From Flavobacteriaceae bacterium (GTDB taxonomy: Bacteria; Bacteroidota; Bacteroidia; Flavobacteriales; Flavobacteriaceae): a stretch of 64,000 nt of DNA. The DNA lies in NCBI GenBank assembly GCA_009827225.1, contig WUAI01000006.1:62001-126000 (forward strand). Direction: 5' to 3'. The translations under genes were made by a program, and so were the position numbers. Positions 8,515-17,787 of the stretch are shown here, piece by piece. The notes beneath the pieces are model-generated. The model did not search any database. It was given only the letters and a program-made list of their open reading frames with translations, and was not told where the DNA came from. How positions within the stretch are numbered: position 1 is the first letter of the stretch; each line of letters opens with the position of its first letter.

Positions 8515-8904
8515 TTTTTTTCTTTTTGCTACTTGCTCAGTGACGAATTCCACACACTCTTCCATACTGAAAAACACGTCGTGCGGAAAATCAAAAAACT
8601 GGGCCTCAAAGGTCACATTCTCTTTACATGCCTCGGAATAACAAAGGGTAGCCAACCCCACAAGATTGTTAACCTGGACCTTGGCCAAACGGTAACCCGT
8701 CGGATTTACAGTGTAGTCGTATTTACGATTTGAAATGTAACCAAAGGGTCTTTGGTAATAATGTGACTCAAAAATGCCATGCAACTTTTCGAATTGTGGA
8801 AGATCCAGGACCACTCCCTCATTGATGGTGGCTACCAAATAATCTTCGTACAAATCAATTAGGGCAAATCCAATATCAATGGAATATTTTGCTGGCTGAG
8901 ACAT
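8503..8904 (-). CDS. STAS-like small protein, paralogue 1
   Basis: Function unknown. This 133-residue protein has no signal peptide or membrane segment. It is clearly paralogous to the products at 9026-9406 and 25207-25608. Shared features are an N-terminal beta segment, then an INEGV turn, a FESHYYQRPFGYISNR stretch, a YTVNPT segment and a C-terminal helix. This alternating pattern resembles a SpoIIAA/STAS-type fold (inference). The stop codon lies inside the 3' end of rnpB, and the last codons (Lys-Arg-Lys-Lys) are written by the T-run that follows rnpB. The neighbouring paralogue lies 97 bases upstream of its start. Confidence 0.75.
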   Translation of the reverse strand: MSQPAKYSIDIGFALIDLYEDYLVATINEGVVLDLPQFEKLHGIFESHYYQRPFGYISNRKYDYTVNPTGYRLAKVQVNNLVGLATLCYSEACKENVTFEAQFFDFPHDVFFSMEECVEFVTEQVAKRKKAGL

Positions 8905-9025
8905 CGATAATCACTCATTGAGATCAAATATGAAATTAAAAGAATTAAATAAATAATTCAATTAAATTCGATAAATAACCTAAATAATTGACAAATAATC
9001 ATCGATTACACAAAATTGCTGAATA

Positions 9026-9406
9026 TTATTTATTTTTTAACAACAGGGATTGTGCCCAGGTCATGCATTCGTCCATGTCATTAAAGATCTCTAAAAGTCC
9101 GGGATAAAACTGTTTTTCGAAATGCGCCGTTTGAAAAGATGCCTCGTTATAAGTAACTACACCAATTCCGATTAAATTCGGAATTTGTTTCATAAGACAA
9201 GTGGGGTCTATGGTATAATCATTTTCCCTGTTGGCAATGGAGACAAACGGTCGATCACCGTAATGTGATTCGAAGAGTTCTGTGATCGCATTTAAATGTG
9301 GCTGTGTAAAACTCACCCCCTCAGCAATCGTAGAAATTACATGATCGTCGAATAATTCGATCTTGGCAAAATCCAGTTCAACGATTCTTGGGCGGTTCGA
9401 GTTCAT
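9026..9406 (-). CDS. STAS-like small protein, paralogue 2
   Basis: Function unknown; paralogue of the 8503-8904 and 25207-25608 products. The frame extends to 9430, but the ATG at 9406 gives an N-terminus (MNSNRPRIVELDF) that aligns with its relatives, so that start is preferred; length about 126 aa. Conserved points are the IAEGV turn, LFESHYGDRPFVSIANREN and YTIDPT. It carries no catalytic motif that I recognise and looks cytosolic. Tandem placement with paralogue 1 suggests local duplication followed by divergence. Confidence 0.72.
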   Translation of the reverse strand: MNSNRPRIVELDFAKIELFDDHVISTIAEGVSFTQPHLNAITELFESHYGDRPFVSIANRENDYTIDPTCLMKQIPNLIGIGVVTYNEASFQTAHFEKQFYPGLLEIFNDMDECMTWAQSLLLKNK

Positions 9407-9477
9407 GACACATCTGCAAATGAGAAACACGAATTTAATGAATTCTTACTTCAATTTTGTTGTCTGAAAATTAAATT

Positions 9478-10017
9478 CTATTGCAATCCGAAAAAACTGA
9501 AAACCGAGCCTCCGTACTTGCGGTGATCCGTATAATGCTTGATCTGTGAAAGGTCTGTATGTTTAGGATGTTCAATAATTAAAACCCCGTCTTCCTTAAG
9601 GAGTGAATTTTGAAATATCAGTTTGATCATTAATTCGAAGGATTCATTATCCAATGCATAAGGGGGGTCCGCAAAAATGATATCGTAAGCGGTGCCGTGC
9701 TTTTCGAGGAACTTAAATACATCCGACTTCACGGTATCGATAGGAAACTCAAGTTCTTTAGCAATGTGACTGATATATTTTACACATCCGAAATGCGCAT
9801 CGACCGCAAGCAGTTTAGGTGTACCTCGTGAAGCAAACTCAAAACTGATATTACCTGTGCCACTAAATAGATCCAACACCGAAATTTCAGCAAAATCATA
9901 CCTGTTTCTGAGAATATTGAAGAGACCTTCCTTGGCGAAATCCGTTGTGGGCCGAACCGGCAGGTTCTTAGGAGCTATTAGTCGTTTTCCTTTATGTGTT
10001 CCGGAAATAATTCTCAC
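9478..10017 (-). CDS. rsmD: 16S rRNA (guanine966-N2)-methyltransferase
   Basis: SAM-dependent methyltransferase that modifies G966 of 16S rRNA in the small subunit. N-terminal family signature MRIISGTHKGKRL, SAM-binding motif I VLDLFSGTGNISFE near residue 48, and catalytic motif IV FADPPYALD near residue 115, typical for N2-guanine/N6-adenine methylation. 179 residues is the normal length. It follows the DUF3822 gene by three bases, and this rsmD/DUF3822 adjacency is common in Flavobacteriia from my knowledge of the group. Confidence 0.95.
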   Translation of the reverse strand: MRIISGTHKGKRLIAPKNLPVRPTTDFAKEGLFNILRNRYDFAEISVLDLFSGTGNISFEFASRGTPKLLAVDAHFGCVKYISHIAKELEFPIDTVKSDVFKFLEKHGTAYDIIFADPPYALDNESFELMIKLIFQNSLLKEDGVLIIEHPKHTDLSQIKHYTDHRKYGGSVFSFFGLQ

Positions 10018-10020
10018 CGT

Positions 10021-10830
10021 CTAACTTACTTTCAACAAAAAATGTTCGTGATGTGGTTCCCCTGAGAATTGTATTTGAGGATCTTCGATGAAATCCACAT
10101 TCCTAATGTAGGTGTATAAGATTTCATAATGAGGATCCTCTCGTTGAATATGCCCGCAGAGTTTAGTTTCCACACTATCAGGATTTAAATTCAGTTGTTC
10201 GAAACAGAATAACACATAATAAACTAGGTCTTCTGGTGTGTTATATAGAAAAGAATTGCACAACAGTAATTTCCCATTTTTCACGATCACACAATCAAAT
10301 TGCTTCTGGTTTATGTGAAGATATACCTTAGGATTTTCGCTTCTTTTTTCGCGATCCAAAATGTTCTTAAGTAACAAGGATGCCCCGTGATGATAGGTAA
10401 ATTCCCCATACCGTTTAAAGACGTAATTATTGATATTTACGAACGGAATATAAACCACCACCATGTCGTTATTTTCGATTTCATCATGACTGATAAAATC
10501 ATTTCCAAGGATCTTGGTATTGAACTTTAGATATTCACTTGCCTTATTCTCATCGAATAATGCGAGAGGAACCGTGGTATAGTTTTGAGTTAGATAGATT
10601 AGTTTAACTTCTGAAAACCCCTGATTTAATTCAGCTGTGCCGGAGAGCACTTCCTTCATTGCGATCAATAGTTCTTCAGGAGTATAGTTTGATTCAAAGA
10701 CCCGCTCAGTAAAGAATATAGTTTCCCCTTCCAGATTTGTCACTAAAAAAGAAAGTCCGGTCAATGAAACTTGAACGGACAATCTATTAGTTTGGTTGGT
10801 TTTGGTACTAATTGTCTTTGACAGTGTCAT
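10021..10830 (-). CDS. DUF3822 family protein
   Basis: Conserved Bacteroidota protein of about 269 residues with an actin/ASKHA-like pattern (paired beta-rich halves), function unknown. Recognisable family segments are LSVQVSLTGLSFLV near the N-terminus, the VYIPFVNINNYVF segment, and LLLCNSFLYNTPEDLVYYV. The frame begins at 10851, but the ATG at 10830 gives a more usual start (MTLSKTIST). Either start overlaps the end of the upstream gene, the ATG at 10830 by 23 bases, implying translational coupling. It is followed three bases later by rsmD. Confidence 0.85.
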   Translation of the reverse strand: MTLSKTISTKTNQTNRLSVQVSLTGLSFLVTNLEGETIFFTERVFESNYTPEELLIAMKEVLSGTAELNQGFSEVKLIYLTQNYTTVPLALFDENKASEYLKFNTKILGNDFISHDEIENNDMVVVYIPFVNINNYVFKRYGEFTYHHGASLLLKNILDREKRSENPKVYLHINQKQFDCVIVKNGKLLLCNSFLYNTPEDLVYYVLFCFEQLNLNPDSVETKLCGHIQREDPHYEILYTYIRNVDFIEDPQIQFSGEPHHEHFLLKVS

Positions 10831-11464
10831 ATAATTTAGGCCAGTTACCACTGGTATTAATTTCGTCCATCGATCCTACTTTAATAGTAGGTCCATTCAC
10901 ACCATCCACAGAGTTTACCTGCTTCTCCTGTTCGATAAGGTCCTTATTTTCTCCAGCCAGAATCACATCTTTATCAACCTTAGCTTCAAAAACGGAATAG
11001 AAGGTTCCATTTTTTTCCAGTTTACCGGCCTGTAACTCGAATTGTGCTTCGGTACCCGGAACATTCATCATATCCTTGTAACGATCGCTACCAGCGTATA
11101 AAGAATCTTTCACTGGATAGAAATCCAACGTGTCGATTACGATCACATCGATGTAGTATCCCTCAGAGATACCATAGGCCTGGTTTTTTTCTACATCTGC
11201 ATAACTACTATCACGTCTTGCGGTAATCGCAAATTGGGCAGTATCAATAAATCTCACTAAACTATCAAAATCTCCAGTGAAATCGCCGTTAATTTCCTGA
11301 TACGCCAGCTGTCCGGCCTTGATATCTTTTAATTTAGCGATTACCTGCTTGTACTTTTCTTCTTTATTTTTATTGAATTGCACAGGACCGGTCACCGAGT
11401 CATATAACTTATAACCGAAGAATACAATTGCAATCCATAGAACAATTTGAAGGATAAGTTTCAT
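10808..11464 (-). CDS. Conserved membrane-anchored hypothetical protein
   Basis: 218 residues with one N-terminal hydrophobic segment (ILQIVLWIAIVFFGYKLY) followed by a charged, presumably periplasmic domain. Residues 35-60 (KYKQVIAKLKDIKAGQLAYQ) resemble the helix after the anchor of pilin-like proteins, but no prepilin peptidase site is present. I do not assign a function. First gene of a probable three-gene transcript with DUF3822 and rsmD, preceded by a near-consensus promoter at 11537-11508. Confidence 0.75.
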   Translation of the reverse strand: MKLILQIVLWIAIVFFGYKLYDSVTGPVQFNKNKEEKYKQVIAKLKDIKAGQLAYQEINGDFTGDFDSLVRFIDTAQFAITARRDSSYADVEKNQAYGISEGYYIDVIVIDTLDFYPVKDSLYAGSDRYKDMMNVPGTEAQFELQAGKLEKNGTFYSVFEAKVDKDVILAGENKDLIEQEKQVNSVDGVNGPTIKVGSMDEINTSGNWPKLYDTVKDN

Positions 11465-11507
11465 TATGTTGAAAGTTTAATGTTGAATTTGAAAATTAGG
11501 TCTCTCG

Positions 11508-11537
11508 CAAATCTACAATTTTTTTTTATTCACAAAA
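11508..11537 (-). promoter_or_regulatory. Promoter, TTTTG-N17-TAGATTTG
   Basis: On the minus strand the -33 box TTTTG (11537-11533) is separated by 17 bases from the -7 box TAGATTTG (11515-11508). Both elements and the spacing match the Bacteroidota consensus. It drives the gene starting at 11464, with a predicted leader of about 39 nt. Confidence 0.72.
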
Positions 11538-11560
11538 CGAAATTGCGAAAAAAACCTACC

Positions 11561-11568
11561 TATCTTTG
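11561..11568 (+). promoter_or_regulatory. Helicase gene promoter -7 box
   Basis: TATCTTTG matches TAnnTTTG. A TTG at 11543-11545 may be the -33 element, with a rather short 15-base spacer. The predicted start near 11573 gives a 19-nt leader to the ATG at 11592. It is divergent from the promoter at 11537-11508. Confidence 0.6.
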
Positions 11569-11591
11569 AGGGTCATTTTTTGCTCTTCTGA

Positions 11592-13022
11592 ATGGACGTT
11601 TCCACATTTTCCAGCCTGTTAAAAGGCGATTTCCCGCACAGTGTCACTACAAAACAGGATATTACCCTTCAGTTACTGGCGAAGTTTGTTCTCGATAATC
11701 ATAAAAATCAGACCTTCCTCCTCAAAGGATATGCGGGAACGGGTAAAACCACCATAATTGGAACTTTGGTAAAGAATCTTTGGAAAGCAAAGCGTTCTTC
11801 AGTGTTGTTGGCCCCTACAGGAAGGGCTGCCAAAGTAATAAGTAATTACAGCGGTAAAGAAGCATTTACCATTCACAAAAAGATCTATTATCCCAAGAGC
11901 GTCAAAGGCGGGGGAGTAAGCTTTACACTTCAGCCCAATAAGCACCGCAATATGATTTTTATTGTGGATGAGGCATCGATGATTCCCGATATCAACCAGG
12001 ATTCGAAATTGTTCGAGAACGGATCACTCTTGGATGACCTCATGCAATATGTGTACAGTGGCTTTAATTGTAAGCTCTTGCTTATTGGGGATACGGCTCA
12101 ATTACCTCCCGTAAAATTGTCCATTAGCCCGGCATTGGATCAAAAAATTCTTGAAAATCATTATAACAAAGAAGTGACTTCCATCGAATTGGATGAAGTG
12201 GTGAGGCAAGAACGTGAAAGCGGAATCCTGTTTAACGCTACGCGAATTCGCCATGCCCTTGAGAATGAGTTTTATTGCAGTTTTAAATTTGCTGAGATTC
12301 CTTTTCCCGAGGTTATTCGACCTGTCGACGGCCAGGAGATTATGGATGCCATTAACGACAGCTATTCGGAGTTGGGCAATGAAGATACGGTGATCATCGT
12401 ACGATCGAATAAACGGGCGAACATATATAATCAAAACATCCGGCAGCGGATCCTGTTTCAGGAGGAAGAACTTTCCGCAGGGGATTACCTGATGGTTGTA
12501 AAGAACAACTATTTCTGGGTCAAACCCCATTCCGACGCTGGATTCATCGCCAATGGGGATATCATCGAGGTGCTGGAAATATTCGGATTTAAAGAATTGT
12601 ACGGCTTTCGCTTCGCGGAAGTTTCGGCTCGCATGGTCGATTATCCGAACATGCCACCCATTGAGACAGTGCTCTTACTCGATACGCTGTCTTCTGAAAC
12701 ACCTTCTTTGTCTTACGAAGATTCAAACCGTTTGTATGAAGAAGTGAGACAGGACTACGCAGATGAAAAATCGAACTATAAAAAGTTCCTCGCGGTGAAG
12801 AACAATAAATTCTTCAATGCGCTGCAGGTTAAATTTTCTTATGCGATTACTTGTCATAAATCACAGGGAGGTCAATGGAGTACAGTATTCGTGGAGCAGC
12901 CCTATCTACCTAATGGAGTGGACAAAGACTACCTTCGCTGGCTCTATACGGCAGTTACCCGTGCCAAAGAAAGATTATACCTGCTTGGCTTTAAAAACGA
13001 ATATTTTGAAGAGTTTGAGTAA
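11592..13022 (+). CDS. RecD/PIF1-like ATP-dependent DNA helicase
   Basis: Superfamily 1B (5'-3') helicase, 476 residues. Walker A GYAGTGKTT near residue 46, Walker B IVDEASMI near 127, motif III LIGDTAQLPPV, and the C-terminal UvrD_C_2 block with YAITCHKSQGGQW and YTAVTRAKERLYL. It lacks the N-terminal extensions of RecD2 and has no RecB/RecC partner nearby. It is therefore probably the free-standing helicase annotated across Bacteroidota as RecD-like or exodeoxyribonuclease V alpha-like. A role in repair or fork processing is inferred from the family. Confidence 0.88.
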   Translation: MDVSTFSSLLKGDFPHSVTTKQDITLQLLAKFVLDNHKNQTFLLKGYAGTGKTTIIGTLVKNLWKAKRSSVLLAPTGRAAKVISNYSGKEAFTIHKKIYYPKSVKGGGVSFTLQPNKHRNMIFIVDEASMIPDINQDSKLFENGSLLDDLMQYVYSGFNCKLLLIGDTAQLPPVKLSISPALDQKILENHYNKEVTSIELDEVVRQERESGILFNATRIRHALENEFYCSFKFAEIPFPEVIRPVDGQEIMDAINDSYSELGNEDTVIIVRSNKRANIYNQNIRQRILFQEEELSAGDYLMVVKNNYFWVKPHSDAGFIANGDIIEVLEIFGFKELYGFRFAEVSARMVDYPNMPPIETVLLLDTLSSETPSLSYEDSNRLYEEVRQDYADEKSNYKKFLAVKNNKFFNALQVKFSYAITCHKSQGGQWSTVFVEQPYLPNGVDKDYLRWLYTAVTRAKERLYLLGFKNEYFEEFE

Positions 13023-13092
13023 ACCTTTTTAACATTTGAGCATCTATCTAATATATTCTTTAAGGAATTGTTAAGAATATTGATAATCTTGT

Positions 13093-13100
13093 TATTTTTG
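13093..13100 (+). promoter_or_regulatory. kdsB-kdnB promoter -7 box
   Basis: TATTTTTG matches TAnnTTTG. A TTG at 13068-13070 lies 22 bases upstream. The predicted transcription start near 13105 leaves a 19-nt leader to the TTG start codon at 13124. Confidence 0.55.
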
Positions 13101-13123
13101 ACGTCTCAATTAAAAGATTCGAT

Positions 13124-14953
13124 TTGAAGATAATTGCTATGATCCCCGCGCGCTATGGCGCTTCAAGATTTCCGGGAAAGCTAATGCAGGATTTAGGCGG
13201 TAAGCCCGTTATTGTTCGCACTTACGAGGCCACCAAAGAAACTGAGTTGTTTGACGAGGTGTATGTGGTGACCGATAGTGAGGTTATTTTCAAAGAGATC
13301 GAATTTCATGGTGGAAAGGCCATCATGAGCCAAAAGGAACACGATTGTGGGACCGATCGAATTGCCGAGGCAGTCGAGTCCATGGACGTGGATCTGGTCG
13401 TCAATGTACAAGGAGATGAACCTTTTACCAGCAAATCAGGCTTGGAAGAAGTGTTGAGTGTATTTAAAGGGCCTGATGCAGATCGCATTGATTTGGCTTC
13501 GTTAATGACCGAGATCTACGATTGGAAGGAGATTAGTGATCCTAACGCCGTAAAGGTTATTGTAGACAAGGACAATTTCGCCCTTTATTTTTCACGATCA
13601 CCCATTCCATATCCGCGTGACAAGAATGCTGCGGTACAGTACTATAAGCACAAAGGTATATATGCCTTTAGAAAAGATGCTTTAATGGATTTCTATCGAT
13701 TGCCGATGCGATCGCTGGAAGCCGCTGAAAAAATCGAATGTATTCGATATTTAGAATATGGAAAAAATATAAAAATGGCGATTTCTAATACCCAGGGAAT
13801 TGAAATAGACACTCCCGAAGATCTAGTGCGGGCAAATCGTGTATTAAAAGAAGATAATACCATAACCGTTAACAATAAGTACCGAAACTTTCCGATGGTA
13901 CCCAAAGTGGTATTTGGAAGAGGGAGTTTCGATCAGTTGTCCTCAATTCTGGCACCCAAGCGTAAAGATAAGGCACCGTTTATCTATTTGGTAGACGACG
14001 TGTTTGAAGATAACTATGAACTGATTGGCAGGCTCAATCTGCGTTTCAATGATAAGCTGATTTTCGTTTCTGCGGAAGAAGAACCAAAAACGGAACAGGT
14101 GGATACCATAGTGAAGGCGATCAAATCCGAATTCACATATAGTCCGTCCGGAATAATCGGATTAGGAGGAGGATCTGTACTCGATCTCTCTAAGGCCGTA
14201 TCCATCATGCTTACGAACAAGGGTAGTGCATCCGATTACCAGGGATGGGATCTCGTGCACAACAAAGCTGTTTACCATGTGGGTATTCCTACCATTTCAG
14301 GAACTGGAGCGGAAGTATCAAGAACAACCGTACTTACTGGCCCTGAGAAGAAACTGGGGATCAATAGTGATTTTACACCTTTTGATCAGGTGGTTCTGGA
14401 TCCGGACCTTACAACCGGTGTTCCTAAAAATCAATGGTTCTATACAGGAATGGATTGTTTCATTCATTGTGTGGAGTCTCTCAATGGTACCTTCCTGAAT
14501 GAATTCAGTAAGAGTTACGGTGAAAAGGCTTATGATCTCTGTAAGGAGATCTTCCTTAGCGATCATCTTTCCGAAGAAGAATCCAGAGGTAAACTCATGA
14601 TGGCTTCCTGGCATGGGGGGATGAGCATTGCCTATTCACAGGTTGGTGTGGCTCACGCCATGAGCTACGGACTTAGCTATGTACTGGGCACCAAACATGG
14701 AATAGGGAACTGTATCGTGTTCGACCACCTTGAAGAGTATTATCCCGAGGGAGTTCGTCTCTTTAAGAGGATGAAAGAAAAGCACCAGGTGGAGATCCCT
14801 CAAGGGTTGTGCGCTAATCTTACACGCCATCAGATGGATACAATGATCAATATCGCGCTAAGCCTTGTTCCCTTGTGGGAAAATGCCCTGGGCGACGACT
14901 GGGAATTGATCATGACTCGCGCAAAACTCGAAGAACTATATCTTAAAATGTAG
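13124..14953 (+). CDS. kdsB: KdsB-KdnB fusion: CMP-Kdo synthetase plus Kdo 8-oxidase
   Basis: Residues 1 to about 245 are 3-deoxy-manno-octulosonate cytidylyltransferase ([14 protein letters not shown] nucleotide loop, NVQGDEPF motif, IDTPEDL C-terminal signature). Residues from about 250 to 609 are an iron-type alcohol dehydrogenase closest to KdnB, the Kdo 8-oxidase of the 8-amino-Kdo pathway (FGRGSFDQL start, [13 protein letters not shown] cofactor loop, metal-binding [11 protein letters not shown] and KHGIGNC segments). KdsB alone is about 245 aa, so this is a true fusion. The start is TTG at 13124, directly before [11 protein letters not shown]. The product would prepare Kdo or 8-amino-Kdo for lipid A core. 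The partner aminotransferase KdnA is not adjacent. Confidence 0.9.
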   Translation: MKIIAMIPARYGASRFPGKLMQDLGGKPVIVRTYEATKETELFDEVYVVTDSEVIFKEIEFHGGKAIMSQKEHDCGTDRIAEAVESMDVDLVVNVQGDEPFTSKSGLEEVLSVFKGPDADRIDLASLMTEIYDWKEISDPNAVKVIVDKDNFALYFSRSPIPYPRDKNAAVQYYKHKGIYAFRKDALMDFYRLPMRSLEAAEKIECIRYLEYGKNIKMAISNTQGIEIDTPEDLVRANRVLKEDNTITVNNKYRNFPMVPKVVFGRGSFDQLSSILAPKRKDKAPFIYLVDDVFEDNYELIGRLNLRFNDKLIFVSAEEEPKTEQVDTIVKAIKSEFTYSPSGIIGLGGGSVLDLSKAVSIMLTNKGSASDYQGWDLVHNKAVYHVGIPTISGTGAEVSRTTVLTGPEKKLGINSDFTPFDQVVLDPDLTTGVPKNQWFYTGMDCFIHCVESLNGTFLNEFSKSYGEKAYDLCKEIFLSDHLSEEESRGKLMMASWHGGMSIAYSQVGVAHAMSYGLSYVLGTKHGIGNCIVFDHLEEYYPEGVRLFKRMKEKHQVEIPQGLCANLTRHQMDTMINIALSLVPLWENALGDDWELIMTRAKLEELYLKM

Positions 14954-14970
14954 TACTTTGCTACATTGAT

Positions 14971-15507
14971 ATGGTAATCACTCGATTCGTATTTACAAAA
15001 ATAATGGGCTGGAAGGTCGAAGGCGGTTTTGATCCTAACCTCAAGAAAAGCATTGTTATAGTAGTACCTCATACCAGCTGGCACGATTTCTATATCGGAG
15101 TATTTGCCCGCAGGCTATCCGGAGTTGAAATAAACTGGGTAGGCAAGCAAGAACTTTTCAAATGGCCGTTCGGTTATTATTTCAGATGGATGGGGGGTGC
15201 GCCCCTGGATCGAACTTCGGGCCAGAATAAAGTGCAGGCAATTGCAGAAATTTTTCAGAATAAAAAAGAATTCAGACTTACCTTGGCTCCGGAAGGCACC
15301 CGGAAGAAAGTGACCACCTGGAAAACAGGTTATTATTACATTGCCATGGCAGCCGAAGTCCCCATAATTCCTGTGGCCTTCGACTATAAAACCAAGACGG
15401 TAACCATTAATGAACCGTTCTATCCCACTGGAAATATAGAGGATGATACACCTAAACTAAGGGCATACTACAAAGGCGTTGTAGGTAAAAAACCGGAATA
15501 CACCTGA
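14971..15507 (+). CDS. Lysophospholipid acyltransferase (PlsC-like) family protein
   Basis: 178-residue acyltransferase of the 1-acylglycerol-3-phosphate acyltransferase superfamily. The catalytic HX4D motif is in PHTSWHDFYIG near residue 35, block II is in GGAPLDR, and the PEGTR block is near residue 108. The C-terminus lacks long membrane segments. It follows the KdsB-KdnB fusion by 17 bases on the same strand, so a role in membrane lipid or lipid A assembly is plausible. The exact substrate cannot be read from sequence. Confidence 0.85.
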   Translation: MVITRFVFTKIMGWKVEGGFDPNLKKSIVIVVPHTSWHDFYIGVFARRLSGVEINWVGKQELFKWPFGYYFRWMGGAPLDRTSGQNKVQAIAEIFQNKKEFRLTLAPEGTRKKVTTWKTGYYYIAMAAEVPIIPVAFDYKTKTVTINEPFYPTGNIEDDTPKLRAYYKGVVGKKPEYT

Positions 15508-15546
15508 TCGGATGTTACCTGCATACTGTTTTTTATTTGTAGATTT

Positions 15547-16980
15547 ATGCAAATTAAAAAATTCATGAAAAAACTATTACTACTGTGTACCCTGGCGAGT
15601 TTCAGCTACGGATACACCCAAACACCTTGTGAAAGTGGAACAGCGGCGGGATTTGAATGTGACGGCTATGACCTGGTATCACAAGTTCCTTTGTCCGTAA
15701 TGAACTCCGTAAAAGCAAATGATTCCTGGGGATGGACCGATCCACAGGATGGTAAAGAATACGCGATCATTTGTTTGAATGAAGCCACCGCTTTTATTGA
15801 TATTTCTGATCCTTTGAACCCATTATACCTGGGACAATTGCCTGGCAATAGCCCCGATCATACCACGTGGAGAGATGCCAAGACCTATATGAACCATGTG
15901 TATATTGTGAGCGAAGACAGCAATCACGGCATGCAGGTATTTGACCTCACTCGTTTACGAAATGTGACGAGTCCGCCGGAAATATTCACAGAAGATAATA
16001 TTTATACTGGGTTTGGAAGTTCTCATAATATTGCTATCAATGAAGAAACTGGGTTTGCCTATGTCATAGGATCCACCACTTTTGGAGGGGGAGCTCATTT
16101 TATAGATATTTCCGATCCGGCCAACCCCGTGGCAGCAGGCGGTTATGCAGCTGATGGTTATACACATGATGCTCAAATTGTGATTTATAATGGCCCTGAT
16201 TCCGATTATACCGGTCAGGAGATCATGTTTGCCAGTAACGAGACTGAAGTTGCTATTGTAGATGTGACTAATAAATCGAATCCGATAACCATATCGACCA
16301 TCGATTATACCAATGTTTCCTACACCCACCAGGGATGGTTGACAGAAGACCACCGATACTTCTTACTGGGTGATGAAACCGACGAACTGAATTTCGGGAA
16401 TAACTCAAGAACCATCATTTTCGATTTTGAAGACTTAGATAATCCGGTGGTACATATGGAACATATTTGGCCCACGCCGGCCACCGATCACAACGGATAT
16501 GTGAAAGGAGACAAGTTCTACCTTGCAAACAACGCTGCGGGATTGAGGGTACTTGATATTTCAGATATAGCAAATCAAAACGTAGCGCTCGATGGATTTT
16601 TTGATAGCTACCCTACCAATAATACTGCAGGATTTAACGGTTCATGGAATGTGTATCCCTACTTTGAAAGTGGAAATATTGTGATTAGTGATCGTGCAGA
16701 AGGTTTTCTCCTTGTGAGACCTTCGCAGGTACTGTCTACCGATGATTTCACAGAGGGGAAGTTCGCGATCTACCCGAATCCATCGAACGGAATGCTTACT
16801 GTTGCTTCCGAAGAAACCAGCATTTCAACCATTCAGGTATCAGACATAACAGGAAGAGTGATTTGGGATGCTCGCTATGAAAACCTTGAGAAAGTTTCAC
16901 TGGACATTTCCGCATACGCGAATGGAATCTACCTGGTGTCGGTCAATGGCAGTCCGGGCAAAAGGATTATAAAGAACTAA
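15547..16980 (+). CDS. Choice-of-anchor B family secreted protein with T9SS tail
   Basis: 477-residue exported protein. A signal peptide (MKKLLLLCTLASFSYGYTQ, from the internal Met at residue 7) is followed by LVIVD-type beta-propeller repeats with the recurring FIDISDPxNP pattern at least three times. The conserved HTTWRD and SSHNIAIN segments are typical of the choice-of-anchor B family. The last 75 residues are a type IX secretion type A sorting domain (FAIYPNPSNGMLTV, then GIYLVSV and a basic end). It should be secreted through the outer membrane and anchored or released. The ligand is unknown. Confidence 0.88.
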   Translation: MQIKKFMKKLLLLCTLASFSYGYTQTPCESGTAAGFECDGYDLVSQVPLSVMNSVKANDSWGWTDPQDGKEYAIICLNEATAFIDISDPLNPLYLGQLPGNSPDHTTWRDAKTYMNHVYIVSEDSNHGMQVFDLTRLRNVTSPPEIFTEDNIYTGFGSSHNIAINEETGFAYVIGSTTFGGGAHFIDISDPANPVAAGGYAADGYTHDAQIVIYNGPDSDYTGQEIMFASNETEVAIVDVTNKSNPITISTIDYTNVSYTHQGWLTEDHRYFLLGDETDELNFGNNSRTIIFDFEDLDNPVVHMEHIWPTPATDHNGYVKGDKFYLANNAAGLRVLDISDIANQNVALDGFFDSYPTNNTAGFNGSWNVYPYFESGNIVISDRAEGFLLVRPSQVLSTDDFTEGKFAIYPNPSNGMLTVASEETSISTIQVSDITGRVIWDARYENLEKVSLDISAYANGIYLVSVNGSPGKRIIKN

Positions 16981-16985
16981 TAAAA

Positions 16986-17013
16986 AAAAGCCACTCGATG
17001 AGTGGCTTTTTTT
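16986..17013. terminator. Bidirectional intrinsic terminator
   Basis: An 11-bp stem (AAAAGCCACTC with GAGTGGCTTTT) and a GAT loop, with T-runs on both strands. It serves the plus-strand T9SS protein gene and the convergent yebC gene, whose stop codon touches it. Confidence 0.85.
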
Positions 17014-17737
17014 ATGCTTCCGAAGAACTCTCGTCCATCGTATGATATACATTCTGGACATCATCGTCTTCTTCGATTTTTTCAAGTAATTTCTCTACGT
17101 CTGCAGCTTGGTCGGCACTGAGTTTCTTAGTGACTTGTGGTATCCTCTCAAAACCGGAAGATAGGATTTCGATATTATTTTCTTCCAAATACGATTGGAT
17201 CGCTCCAAAACTCTCAAACGGTGCGTAAATAAGTACACCGTCTTCATCTTCAAAGATTTCCTCCACGCCAAAATCGATCAATTCCAGTTCGAGTTCTTCC
17301 ATATCAATTTCACCCACATTCACTCGAAAATTACACACATGGTCGAACATAAATGACACAGACCCTGAAGTGCCCAAATTTCCATCGCATTTATTAAAAT
17401 AAGAACGGACGTTTGCCACAGTGCGGGTGTTATTATCAGTAGCGGTTTCCACTAAGATGGCAACTCCATGGGGAGCATAACCCTCGAAGACCACTTCTTT
17501 GAAATCCCCTTGATTCTTATCGGATGCCCTCTTTATAGCACGCTCGATATTGTCCTTCGGCATATTTACCGCCTTGGCATTTTGAATCACGGCACGCAAT
17601 CTCGCATTTCCGTCCGGATCAGGTCCGCCTTCCTTTACGGCAATTACGATATCCTTTCCAATCCTGGTAAACGCTTTGGACATGGCTGCCCATCGCTTCA
17701 TTTTTCTGGCTTTTCTAAATTCAAAAGCTCTTCCCAT
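17012..17737 (-). CDS. yebC: YebC/PmpR family protein
   Basis: Conserved bacterial protein of the YebC family, described as a transcriptional regulator and more recently as a factor that helps translation through polyproline stretches. N-terminal block MGRAFEFRKARKMKRWAAMSK, then the KDIVIAVKEGGPDP segment, the MPKDNIERAIKRA helix and an acidic C-terminal half. 241 residues is the normal length. Stand-alone here, with its own strong promoter at 17785-17756. Confidence 0.93.
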   Translation of the reverse strand: MGRAFEFRKARKMKRWAAMSKAFTRIGKDIVIAVKEGGPDPDGNARLRAVIQNAKAVNMPKDNIERAIKRASDKNQGDFKEVVFEGYAPHGVAILVETATDNNTRTVANVRSYFNKCDGNLGTSGSVSFMFDHVCNFRVNVGEIDMEELELELIDFGVEEIFEDEDGVLIYAPFESFGAIQSYLEENNIEILSSGFERIPQVTKKLSADQAADVEKLLEKIEEDDDVQNVYHTMDESSSEA

Positions 17738-17755
17738 GTGTAAAAATTTTGATTA

Positions 17756-17785
17756 CAAATTTAAAAAAATGGAGTAATTGCCAAA
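17756..17785 (-). promoter_or_regulatory. yebC promoter, TTTG-N18-TAAATTTG
   Basis: On the minus strand TTTG (17785-17782) is followed after 18 bases by TAAATTTG (17763-17756), close to an ideal Bacteroidota promoter. The predicted leader is about 14 nt to the ATG at 17737. The -33 box falls just downstream of the phhB stop codon. Confidence 0.72.
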
Positions 17786-17787
17786 GT

